Below are positions 33,647 to 40,736 of a stretch of DNA of 64,000 bases, one piece after another. The stretch is taken from assembly GCF_044466355.1 (NCBI RefSeq), contig NZ_JBITMQ010000002.1, positions 1 to 64,000 of the forward strand, in the 5' to 3' direction. The stretch is from Actinophytocola sp044466355. GTDB lineage: Bacteria > Actinomycetota > Actinomycetes > Mycobacteriales > Pseudonocardiaceae. A program made the translations under genes and the position numbers. Positions within the stretch are counted from its first letter, which is position 1, and the number at the start of each line of letters is the position of its first letter. The notes under the pieces were generated by a model. That model ran no database searches, had not been told where the DNA came from, and was given only the letters and a program-made list of their open reading frames with translations.

Positions 33647-35389
33647 GTGACTGAGCTGGGACGGCTGCCGGTCGCCGACGCGCGCGGGGTGCGGGCGGCG
33701 ACGTGGGGCATCGTCCGCGCCGACCCCCGCGCGACGCTGCTGGTCGTTCTCACCACCTGCCTCGCGGCCGCCGCCGGGCTCGGCGCGCCGTGGCTCATCG
33801 GCCGGATCGTCAACCAGGTCGAGTCCGGTACGGCTGACCCGTCGACGGTGGACCTGCTGGCGCTCGCCATCGTCGCGTTCGCCGTCGCGCACATGGTCCT
33901 GACCCGGTACGCCCGCTACTTCGCCCACCGGTTCGCCGAACGGTCTCTCGCGCGGCTGCGGGAGGAGTTCGTCGACCGGACCCTCGCGTTGCCGACCGCG
34001 GTGGTCGAGCGTGCCGGTACAGGTGACCTGATGTCCCGCACGACCGCGGACGTCGCGACCGTCGGCGGCGCGTTGCGGGACGCCGCGCCCGAGGTGTTCG
34101 TGGGCACCCTGCAGGCCACGCTCATCTTCGGCGCCATGCTGGTGCTCAGCCCGCCGCTCGCCGCCGTCGCGCTCCTGGGCATCTCGGGACTGTGGTTCGC
34201 GAGCCGCTGGTACCTCAGACGCGCCAGGACGGCCTACCTCGCCGAAGGTGCGGCGACCTCGCGGCTGTCCGAGTCGATCGCCGCCACCGTCGAAGGTGCG
34301 CGCACGATCGAGGCGTTCGGCCTGCGGGCCCGCCGGACCGCCGACGGCGACGACGCCGTCCGGGACGGTTTCGCCACCAAGGTCCGCACGCTCTACCTGC
34401 GCAGCATCCTGTTCCCGATGATCGACTTCTCCAGCGCGGCCGCGATGGTCGTCGTGCTGTTCGCCGGCGGCGCCCTGTACGTCAACGACCTCGTGAGCCT
34501 CGGTGCGGTGATCTCGGTCAGCCTGTACGCGATGCAGCTGATCAACCCGATCAACCAGATCCTCATGTGGATGGAGCAGGTGCAACGCAGCGGCGCGTCC
34601 CTCGCGCGCCTCAAGGGGGTCGGCGAGGTCGCGCCGGCACCGGTCGGGGCGGGTGTTCCCGTCGACGACCGGCTTGAGGTCACCGGCGTCCGCTACGCCT
34701 ACAGCGGCGAACGGGACGTGCTGCACGGCGTGGACCTGTCCGTGCGGCCGGGGGAGCGGCTCGCGATCGTCGGCCCGTCCGGTGCCGGGAAGTCCACGCT
34801 CGGCCGGCTGCTCGCCGGGGTGGACACCCCAAGAGCGGGGACGATCACGGTCGGCGGCGTGCCGGTCGCGTTGCTCGCCCCGGAGGAGCTGCGGCGGCGA
34901 ATCGTGCTCGTCACCCAGGAACACCACGTGTTCATCGGCACCGTGCGCGACAACCTCGCGATCGCGGCACCGGACGCAGACGACCACGCGATGCACGCCG
35001 CGCTCGCCGCCGTCGACGCGACCTGGGTGCGGGAGCTGCCCGACGGGCTGTCGACCGAGCTGGGCACGAACGCCGTGGCCCTCGACGCGCCGCAGGCACA
35101 GCAGCTCGCGCTCGCCAGGGTCGTGCTCGCCGACCCGCACACGGTCATCCTCGACGAGGCCACCGCGTTGCTCGATCCCGCCACCGCCCGGCACGCCGAA
35201 CGCGCCATGGCCGCCGTCCTGGCCGGCCGCACCGTCATCGCGATCGCCCACCGCCTGCACACCGCGCACTACGCCGACCGCGTGGCCGTCATGGCCGGCG
35301 GGCGGATCACCGAACTGGGCACCCACGACGAACTCGTCACCGCCGACGGCGAGTACGCCGCCCTGTGGCGCCACTGGCACGGCGGATGA
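33647..35389 (+). CDS. ABC exporter half-transporter 2, degenerate signature motif
   Basis: 580 aa from GTG 33647 (VTELGRLPVADARG). The frame is open back to 33527 through the 30-bp repeats, giving an optional 40-residue extension of VTGGACGANN repeats. Six membrane helices, then the ATPase: Walker A GPSGAGKST, Q-loop VTQEHHVF, Walker B VILDEATALLD and H-loop IAHRLHT are all normal, but the signature is LDAPQAQQ instead of LSGGQ. Together with half 1 it forms one complete ATP site (Walker A here, LSGGQ from half 1) and one fully dead site, a strongly asymmetric heterodimeric exporter. Substrate unknown. Confidence 0.95.
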   Translation: MTELGRLPVADARGVRAATWGIVRADPRATLLVVLTTCLAAAAGLGAPWLIGRIVNQVESGTADPSTVDLLALAIVAFAVAHMVLTRYARYFAHRFAERSLARLREEFVDRTLALPTAVVERAGTGDLMSRTTADVATVGGALRDAAPEVFVGTLQATLIFGAMLVLSPPLAAVALLGISGLWFASRWYLRRARTAYLAEGAATSRLSESIAATVEGARTIEAFGLRARRTADGDDAVRDGFATKVRTLYLRSILFPMIDFSSAAAMVVVLFAGGALYVNDLVSLGAVISVSLYAMQLINPINQILMWMEQVQRSGASLARLKGVGEVAPAPVGAGVPVDDRLEVTGVRYAYSGERDVLHGVDLSVRPGERLAIVGPSGAGKSTLGRLLAGVDTPRAGTITVGGVPVALLAPEELRRRIVLVTQEHHVFIGTVRDNLAIAAPDADDHAMHAALAAVDATWVRELPDGLSTELGTNAVALDAPQAQQLALARVVLADPHTVILDEATALLDPATARHAERAMAAVLAGRTVIAIAHRLHTAHYADRVAVMAGGRITELGTHDELVTADGEYAALWRHWHGG

Positions 35390-35405
35390 AACCCGCGTGA
35401 CGGTC

Positions 35406-35434
35406 TTGACCACCTGCGGTATCGTCAGTAGTTG
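35406..35434 (+). promoter_or_regulatory. Promoter of the MFS leader transcript
   Basis: TTGACC (35406-35411), a 17-base spacer, and TAGTTG (35429-35434) form a housekeeping-type promoter. Transcription would start near 35441, about 20 bases before the leader ORF and 190 bases before the MFS gene. Confidence 0.6.
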
Positions 35435-35460
35435 ATCTTTACCCGACGAGAGGTGAGGAC

Positions 35461-35523
35461 ATGGCACACCACCGGATCGCCGGCGGCACGTCCGCCGTGC
35501 GGGGACTCCGACACCGGTTCTGA
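35461..35523 (+). CDS. Leader ORF upstream of the MFS exporter
   Basis: ATG at 35461 follows GAGAGGTGAGGAC, a much better ribosome site than the one of the MFS gene. It encodes 20 residues, mostly small and basic (begins MAHHRIAGG, ends RLRHRF). Inside it CGGCGG (35481-35486) can pair with CCGCCG (35492-35497), or alternatively GCACG (35486-35490) with CGTGC (35496-35500). Short repeats of CTGACACC follow at 35508-35550, then the CCGGG-CT-CCCGG hairpin. This resembles antibiotic-responsive attenuation leaders, but no such response is shown. Confidence 0.45.
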   Translation: MAHHRIAGGTSAVRGLRHRF

Positions 35524-35630
35524 CACCAGCTCTGACACCGGTTCTCTGACAGGTCACCGGGCTCCCGGCGACGGCGGACACCACCCGCCATATCGCCATG
35601 TCGCCGTGTCTACTTCTCGGGAGTCCCGTC

Positions 35631-36845
35631 ATGTCTCGACACAGTCGAGCGCTCACGCCTGCCTTCACCCGGCACTGGACCGCCGTCGCGGTCACCAACC
35701 TCGGCGACGGCGTCCTGCTCGCCGCCGGACCACTCCTCGTCGCCACCATCACCACCGACCCGGTCGCCGTCTCGGCCGCGATGTTCGCCCAGCAACTGCC
35801 CTGGCTGCTGTTCGCGCTGACCGGCGGCGCGCTCGCCGACCGGCTGCCGCGCCGCACCCTCGTCGTCGCCGGCAACCTCGTCCGTGCGGCCGCCATGGCC
35901 GCGCTGGCCGCCGTGATCGCCGCCGGCACGCCCGCGCTCTGGCAGCTCTACCTCGTCTCGTTCCTCTTCGGCACCATCGAGACCGTCACCGACACCGCCC
36001 ACAGCGCACTCATCGTCGACAGCGTGCCCGCCGACCGGCTCGGCCGCGCCAACGCCCGCCTCCACGTCACCGCGATGCTCACCAACCAGCTCGCCGGACC
36101 ACCGCTCGGCGCGCTGCTGTTCGCGATCAGCGTCGCGGTGCCGTTCGGCCTGCACGCCGTCGTGTGCGCGCTGGCGGCGCTGATCGTGCTGCGTGTGCCG
36201 GTCGAGCACCGGCCACCGCCCGTGCGGGCCACCCTGCGCGCCGACATCGCCGAGGGCCTGCGCTGGCTCTGGCGCAACGCCGGACTGCGGATCCTCGCGC
36301 TGTGCATCTTCGTGATGAACTTCGCCGGCGTCGGCGCCTTCGCCATCTGGGTGCTCTATGGCACCCGGCACCTCGGGCTCACCGACACCCAGTACGGGCT
36401 GTTCATCGCCACCGGCGCCGCCGGCGGCATCTGCGGCGCGTGGACATACAACCGACTGGAAACCAGGTTCGGGCAGACCACACTGCTGCGCGCCGGCCTT
36501 GTCGTCGAGGCCATGACGTACCTGGCGCTCGCCGTCACCGACAACCCGTGGGTCGCGGGCGCGATCATGACCGTGTTCGGGATGCACGCCGTCGTGTGGG
36601 GCTCGGTGTCGGCCACCGCACGCCAGCGCGCCACCCCGTCCGAACTACTCGGCCGCGCGGGCAGCGTCTACCAGCTCGCGTCGGTCGGCGGGTCGGTTCT
36701 CGGGGCGCTACTCGGCGGGTTCGTCGCCGACCGGTTCGGGCTGCTCGTCCCGTTCTGGGTCGCGTCCGCCATGGTCGCCGTCATGACCGTGCTCGCGTGG
36801 CGGCGTCTCGCCGACGTGCGGGCCGGCCAGCCCGTGCAGCAGTAG
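35631..36845 (+). CDS. MFS transporter (drug-exporter-like)
   Basis: 404 aa from ATG 35631, with GGGAG seven bases before it; ATG 35598 is an alternative. About 12 helices; GGALADRLPRRTLVVAGNLVRA is the loop 2-3 MFS motif (GxLaDrxgrr) and QRATPSELLGRAGSVYQLAS is typical of the MFS_3 enterobactin/macrolide exporter group. Probably exports an antibiotic or siderophore. The last residues are encoded opposite the end of a decayed TetR gene. Confidence 0.9.
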   Translation: MSRHSRALTPAFTRHWTAVAVTNLGDGVLLAAGPLLVATITTDPVAVSAAMFAQQLPWLLFALTGGALADRLPRRTLVVAGNLVRAAAMAALAAVIAAGTPALWQLYLVSFLFGTIETVTDTAHSALIVDSVPADRLGRANARLHVTAMLTNQLAGPPLGALLFAISVAVPFGLHAVVCALAALIVLRVPVEHRPPPVRATLRADIAEGLRWLWRNAGLRILALCIFVMNFAGVGAFAIWVLYGTRHLGLTDTQYGLFIATGAAGGICGAWTYNRLETRFGQTTLLRAGLVVEAMTYLALAVTDNPWVAGAIMTVFGMHAVVWGSVSATARQRATPSELLGRAGSVYQLASVGGSVLGALLGGFVADRFGLLVPFWVASAMVAVMTVLAWRRLADVRAGQPVQQ

Positions 36846-37010
36846 CGACGTCACCGTGTCCACGACCTCGTCGTCGCCGTAGGTGGCGTCGCGGTTGGTC
36901 ATGACGGCGTACCGAGCATGCCGATCAGCGTGCCCATCGCGGCGGCGACGAGGGTCGGGTCTCCGGGCAGCGCCACCGCCACGTGATCACGCAGCTGCAC
37001 CCGGTCTGAG
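36828..37010 (-). pseudogene. TetR-family regulator remnant with a one-base deletion
   Basis: The minus strand encodes LRDHVAVALPGDPTLVAAAMGTLIGMLG in one frame and, after one missing base in the GGTAC near 36914, YAVMTNRDATYGDDEVVDTVTSLLLHGLAG in another, given here by landmarks LPGDPTLVAAAMG and DDEVVDTVTSLLLHGLAG. Joined, these form a normal TetR C-terminal half. The N-terminal DNA-binding part is absent. The stop of the original gene is also unclear. Confidence 0.6.
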
Positions 37011-37024
37011 TTCAGGAGGCAGAC

Positions 37025-37162
37025 ATGCAGGTCAGCATTGCCGGGGGAGGGGTCGCGGGCACCGTCTGCGCGATCGCACTGCGCCGCATCAAGCACTTCC
37101 ACGAGAAGGCCACCAGCTGGCTCTACACCTACGACGTCGGACCGCTGCCCGTGTCCGCGTAG
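37025..37162 (+). pseudogene. FAD-dependent monooxygenase remnant (internal deletion)
   Basis: ATG 37025 after AGGAGG. The 45 residues begin MQVSIAGGGVAGTVCAIALRR, the Rossmann FAD-binding start (GGGVAG) of aromatic-hydroxylase-type flavoproteins, and continue directly into FHEKATSWLYTYDVGPLP, which looks like the C-terminal end of such an enzyme. Some 300 residues are missing between. Divergent from the TetR remnant, an arrangement usual for a TetR-regulated monooxygenase. Overlaps the end of the WYL gene by 34 bases. Confidence 0.6.
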
Positions 37163-38094
37163 CGCGCCACCAGTTCCGCGCCGAGCCTGGCCAGCTCGGC
37201 ACGCACCTCGGGGGAGTCCTCGACGTCGAGCATCCCGCCCCACCCCGCGAGCGGCTGGGCGATCATCAGGGGAGTGGGCGCCGCGACCCGGGCCCGCACC
37301 CGGCCGTCACCGACCGGGGCCAGCACCTCGCAGTGCCGCCCGAACTGGTCCCGCAACACGAACAGGAACCGCTCCGCGACGAGCACCGTCGCCGACACCA
37401 GCGACCTGCGTTGCTCCACCTCGGTCACGACCCGCTCCCACACCGACGACAGGTCGAACCCCCCGGGCCGTTCGAACGTCTCGTCGAGCACCACGGCATC
37501 GGCGATACGGTCGACCCGGAACGTACGCTGCCCCCGTTCGGTACCCGCCACCACATACCAGATCTCGTCCTTGTCCACCAAACCCCACGGCGCCACGGTC
37601 CGCTCGGCACGCTCCCGGCCACGCGCCGCATACGTGAACCGCACCTTCCTGCGCGACACCACGGCCCCCTGCAACAGTTCCACCACAGGGGAGCGGTCCC
37701 TGCTCCGCGCACCCCACCCCGCCGGATCCAGGACCACGGCGTCCGCCGCCGCCTCCGCGTCCGCCCGGAACACCTCCGGCAACGCCCGCACCAGCTTCCG
37801 CAGCGCCGCCTTCACCTCCGGGGCCACCGCGGCCGCTGGCCCCACCAACAGGAACAACGCCTGCGCCTCGGCCGCCGTCAACCCCGACAGGTCCGTGCGC
37901 GCACCACCGACCAGCGACCAGCCACCCCCGCGACCCGGCTGCGAGTACACCGGGATCCCCGCCGTCGACAACGCCTCCAGGTCCCGCCGCGCGGTCGCGA
38001 CCGAGACCTCCAGCTCCTCGGCGACCTCCGCGGCCGTCACCCGGCCACGCGACTGCATCAACAAGAGGGTCGCCACCAGACGGTCAGCACGCAT
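37129..38094 (-). CDS. WYL-domain (YafY-type) transcriptional regulator
   Basis: 321 aa from ATG 38094 (MRADRLVATLLLMQSRGRVTAAEVAEELEVS, as blocks MRADRLVATLLLMQ and AAEVAEELEVSVATARRDLEAL). The WYL domain contains RKVRFTYAARGRERAERTV and DEIWYVVAGTERGQRTFRVDRI, with WYV at the WYL position. The divergent VOC gene and a 45-base inverted repeat between them suggest that it controls the pair. Confidence 0.92.
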   Translation of the reverse strand: MRADRLVATLLLMQSRGRVTAAEVAEELEVSVATARRDLEALSTAGIPVYSQPGRGGGWSLVGGARTDLSGLTAAEAQALFLLVGPAAAVAPEVKAALRKLVRALPEVFRADAEAAADAVVLDPAGWGARSRDRSPVVELLQGAVVSRRKVRFTYAARGRERAERTVAPWGLVDKDEIWYVVAGTERGQRTFRVDRIADAVVLDETFERPGGFDLSSVWERVVTEVEQRRSLVSATVLVAERFLFVLRDQFGRHCEVLAPVGDGRVRARVAAPTPLMIAQPLAGWGGMLDVEDSPEVRAELARLGAELVARYADTGSGPTS

Positions 38095-38102
38095 GAACGA
38101 AT

Positions 38103-38147
38103 TCTGTCGTGGAAAGTGCTCAGTCGGTGAGCACTTTCCACGACAGA
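38103..38147. promoter_or_regulatory. 45-bp inverted repeat operator between WYL regulator and VOC gene
   Basis: Perfect 20-base arms (left 38103-38122, beginning TCTGTCGTGGAAAGTGCTCA) around a 5-base centre GTCGG. It lies 8 bases from the WYL start and 44 from the VOC start. The inner arms TGCTCA/TGAGCA and outer arms TCTGTCGTGG/CCACGACAGA could be two protein contact sites. In RNA from either strand it would fold into a strong hairpin. Confidence 0.85.
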
Positions 38148-38191
38148 GTGGATCCCAACAGCACCAAAGACACCACGAAGGGACCCACACC

Positions 38192-38605
38192 ATGTTCCGC
38201 GGCTTCGCCACCATCAGCTACTTCGCCGACGACATGACCGCCGCCGAAGCCTGGTACACCGAACTCCTCGGCGTCCCGCCCTACTTCCGCCGCGACCACG
38301 ACGGCGCACCCGCCTACCTCGAATACCGGATCGGGGACTACCAGGCAGAACTCGGCCTCATCGACAGCCGCTTCGCACCCCACGACGTCAAGAACGGACC
38401 AGCCGGCGTGATCATGAACTGGCACGTCGACGACCTCCAGGGCAGCCTCGACCGCCTCATCGCCATGGGCGCCACCCTCATCGAAGGCATCACCCCACGC
38501 GGCGAAGGCTTCGTCACCGCCTCCGTGACCGACCCGTTCGGCAACGTCATCGGCATCATGACCAACCCGCACTACCTGGAAGTCCTCGCCGAGCGCGGCG
38601 CCTAA
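38192..38605 (+). CDS. VOC family protein (glyoxalase/bleomycin-resistance type)
   Basis: 137 aa from ATG 38192. A single VOC domain: RGFATISYFADDMTAAEAWYTELLGVPPYF at the start, GEGFVTASVTDPFGNVIGIMTNPHY at the end, shown as blocks. Small metal-dependent or ligand-binding protein; the pairing with a WYL regulator suggests an inducible detoxification or antibiotic-sequestering role. The stop overlaps the end of the convergent sigma gene by four bases. Confidence 0.9.
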   Translation: MFRGFATISYFADDMTAAEAWYTELLGVPPYFRRDHDGAPAYLEYRIGDYQAELGLIDSRFAPHDVKNGPAGVIMNWHVDDLQGSLDRLIAMGATLIEGITPRGEGFVTASVTDPFGNVIGIMTNPHYLEVLAERGA

Positions 38606-39471
38606 CGCGTCAGCACCGCCTCATCGGCCAGCCACGCCAGCTTGTGCGGGTTCCACACCGAGAACAGGCGCGTGACCCGGCCGTTCTCCACGATCACACT
38701 GATCGTGCCCGCGACCTCCCCGTCGACCTCGACCCGCACCGCCGGTGCGCCGTTGACCCACACCGGCGCACCGGCGAACGACGCCACCTTCCGCAACCCG
38801 GCGGTGAACAACGCCACCAGCTTCTCCGCACCCACGACCGGCCTGCGCGTCGCAGGCACCTGACCGCCACCGTCGGCCACCGCCACCACGTCCGGCGCCA
38901 GCACGTCCATCAGCTCCTGCAAGTCACCCGTATTGAGAGCCGCGATGAACCGCGCCACCACCCGCTCCTGCTCGGCGCGCCCGACCTCCATCCGGGGACG
39001 CCGGGCAGCGACGTGCTCCCGCGCCCGCCGCGCGATCTGCCGCACCGCCGCCGACTTCTTCCCGACCGCGTCGGCGATCTCGTCGTAGGACAGGTCGAAC
39101 ACCTCACGCAACACGAACACCGCACGCTCGGTCGGCCCCAGCGTCTCCAGCACCGTCAGCATCGCGATCGACACGCTCTCGGCCAGCTCCACATCCTCGG
39201 CCACGTCCGGACTCGTCAGCAACGGCTCCGGCAACCACTCACCGACGTAGTCCTCCCGCCGCCGCGACAACGTCCGCAACCGGTTCAACGCCTGCCGCGT
39301 CACGATCCGCACCAGGAACGCCCGCGCGTCCCGGACCTCGTCATGGTCGACATCCGCCCACCGCAGCCACGTCTCCTGCACCACGTCCTCGGCATCGGCC
39401 GCCGACGACAACATCTCGTAGGCGACCGTGAACAGCAGGCTGCGGTGGGTGACGAACGGGTCCACGGTCAT
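38602..39471 (-). CDS. ECF41-type sigma factor with SnoaL-like C-terminal domain
   Basis: 289 aa from ATG 39471, in an ATGA overlap with the gene before it. Regions 2 and 4 (LFTVAYEMLSSAADAEDVVQETWLRW; VFVLREVFDLSYDEIADAVGKKSAAVRQIARRAR) are followed by a SnoaL/NTF2-like domain. ECF41 hallmarks are all visible: WLPEP at the linker, DGGGQ (usually DGGGR) and NPHKL (usually NPDKL) in the C-terminal domain. In this group the C-terminal extension replaces an anti-sigma factor and tunes activity. Its partner carboxymuconolactone decarboxylase gene precedes it. Confidence 0.95.
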   Translation of the reverse strand: MTVDPFVTHRSLLFTVAYEMLSSAADAEDVVQETWLRWADVDHDEVRDARAFLVRIVTRQALNRLRTLSRRREDYVGEWLPEPLLTSPDVAEDVELAESVSIAMLTVLETLGPTERAVFVLREVFDLSYDEIADAVGKKSAAVRQIARRAREHVAARRPRMEVGRAEQERVVARFIAALNTGDLQELMDVLAPDVVAVADGGGQVPATRRPVVGAEKLVALFTAGLRKVASFAGAPVWVNGAPAVRVEVDGEVAGTISVIVENGRVTRLFSVWNPHKLAWLADEAVLTR

Positions 39472-40061
39472 GCCTGCGAGGCTACGGTCGTCGACCGGGT
39501 CGCGAGCGGTGGCAGCCCACACGCCGTGGAGAACTCCTGCGACGTGATGCCGAGCGCGATGTTGTTGCGCGCGGCCATGTTCGCCGCGGAGATCCGCGCG
39601 GTCAGCTCCACCAGAGCGGGCGCGCCCAGCTCCGCGAGCAGCTCCGCCGACATCTCGTCGGTGACCGCGAGCGGGGTCCGGCACATCGCCTCCGCGTACG
39701 CCATCACCTTGCGCTCCAGGGGAGTGAAGACCGCCGACTCGCGCCACCGCGGCACCTCCCGCGCCTTGACCTCGTCCAGCCCCCTGTTGTGGGCCATGAA
39801 GTAGCCGAGGTCCAGGCACGCCTCGCAGCCGATCGTGCCGACCGCGGCCATGTGCGCGAACGTCGCCAGGTTCGGGTCGAGGTGCTTCCACTTCTCGGAC
39901 TTGTGCCCGAAGGACATCATGTCCTTGAACACGGCGGGCTGGTTCCACAGCACGCCGGCGCCGTCGGGCACCTCGCCGAGCATCTTGCGGGACATCCGCT
40001 TCACCAACGCCCCGAACAGACCGGTGATCTCCGCCGCCGGAACGCGTGCGCTGCCGCCCAT
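39468..40061 (-). CDS. Carboxymuconolactone decarboxylase/AhpD family protein, ECF41 partner
   Basis: 197 aa from ATG 40061 after GAAGGAG. The AhpD-type redox motif is in GCEACLDLGYFMAHNRG (Cys-Glu-Ala-Cys). The COE gene next to an ECF41 sigma factor is its normal target and partner. An ECF41-type promoter lies 44-70 bases upstream. The protein is probably a small peroxidase-like or gamma-carboxymuconolactone decarboxylase-like enzyme in the cytoplasm. Confidence 0.94.
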   Translation of the reverse strand: MGGSARVPAAEITGLFGALVKRMSRKMLGEVPDGAGVLWNQPAVFKDMMSFGHKSEKWKHLDPNLATFAHMAAVGTIGCEACLDLGYFMAHNRGLDEVKAREVPRWRESAVFTPLERKVMAYAEAMCRTPLAVTDEMSAELLAELGAPALVELTARISAANMAARNNIALGITSQEFSTACGLPPLATRSTTVASQA

Positions 40062-40104
40062 GGTGTCTCCTTCACAGGGTCGTGTCCTGTTCCTCGGACA
40101 TGGA

Positions 40105-40131
40105 GACACCGGTGGGGCAGCGCGTGTGACA
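40105..40131 (-). promoter_or_regulatory. ECF41-type promoter of the decarboxylase-sigma operon
   Basis: On the minus strand TGTCACA (40131-40125), 16 bases, then TGTC (40108-40105). The ECF41 consensus is TGTCACA-N16-CGTC; only the first base of the -10 differs. It fits autoregulation by the sigma factor two genes down. Confidence 0.8.
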
Positions 40132-40140
40132 TGACCCCCG

Positions 40141-40453
40141 ACACGTCTTACTTAACATAATGTAGATTATCGAACTTATCGGGAAGGATGCCGGGGAAGG
40201 GGTTCAGCCCGCTGTCGTGACGTCCGCAGGCAGCCGTCCGCGTCGCTCAAAATCCCGCAGTCGCCGCCCCGGCGCTCCGGCGTCCTGACTCGTCCAGAGC
40301 GAGGATCGAGCCGTCGTCGACTTTTGCGCCTGGCGAGGCCCCGGCGGGCACGACGGCTTCGCCGATTCCCGACCGGTTCAGGTGTCTCCCCTGCTGCTCC
40401 CCTGACCTGCACCTATTTTCGTCACGTGACGATATGGTGGGCAGGGTAGGGAG
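40141..40453. other. 312-base gap with AT-rich head and palindrome
   Basis: Bases 40148-40180 are unusually AT-rich, with ATAAT-GTAG-ATTAT as an inverted repeat and the direct repeat TTATCG. The following ~230 bases are GC-rich and have no gene I recognise; several short open frames lack ribosome sites. The palindrome at 40419 is at the far end. Confidence 0.6.
40419..40432. promoter_or_regulatory. 14-bp palindrome TCGTCACGTGACGA
   Basis: Perfect palindrome flanked by AT-rich bases (ATTT before, TATGG after), 22 bases past the stop of the small gene at 40454. Operator-like; the target gene is unclear. Confidence 0.5.
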
Positions 40454-40645
40454 TCACGCCGCCTTCGCGGTGGCGGCCTCGACCAGCACTCGTTCGACCC
40501 TCGCGATCAGCGACGCCCGCCGCAGGCACCACACCCGGAACGCGCGCCGGTCCCCGTTGTCCAGGGCGGCGTCGATCTGCGCGTCCGTGTTGACGATGCA
40601 GATCTGCAGGCCGCTGATCTCCGCCGAGGCGTTCGACTTGGACAT
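40454..40645 (-). CDS. Small conserved-looking hypothetical protein
   Basis: 63 aa from ATG 40645. Starts MSKSNASAEISGLQ and continues with IVNTDAQIDAALDNGDRRAF, ending in a basic/hydrophobic helix RRASLIARVERVLVEAATAKAA, quoted in part. No Cys, signal or membrane segment. The composition and two likely helices look like a real small protein, but no family is recognised and the ribosome site is weak. Confidence 0.45.
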   Translation of the reverse strand: MSKSNASAEISGLQICIVNTDAQIDAALDNGDRRAFRVWCLRRASLIARVERVLVEAATAKAA

Positions 40646-40736
40646 TGGGCATCACCGCCAACCAAAGGGACTCACGGACCCCGACCGGGTCGTCCCTTAT
40701 GTGTACCGCTGGGCGCTCGAACGCTGGTTGAGTCCG

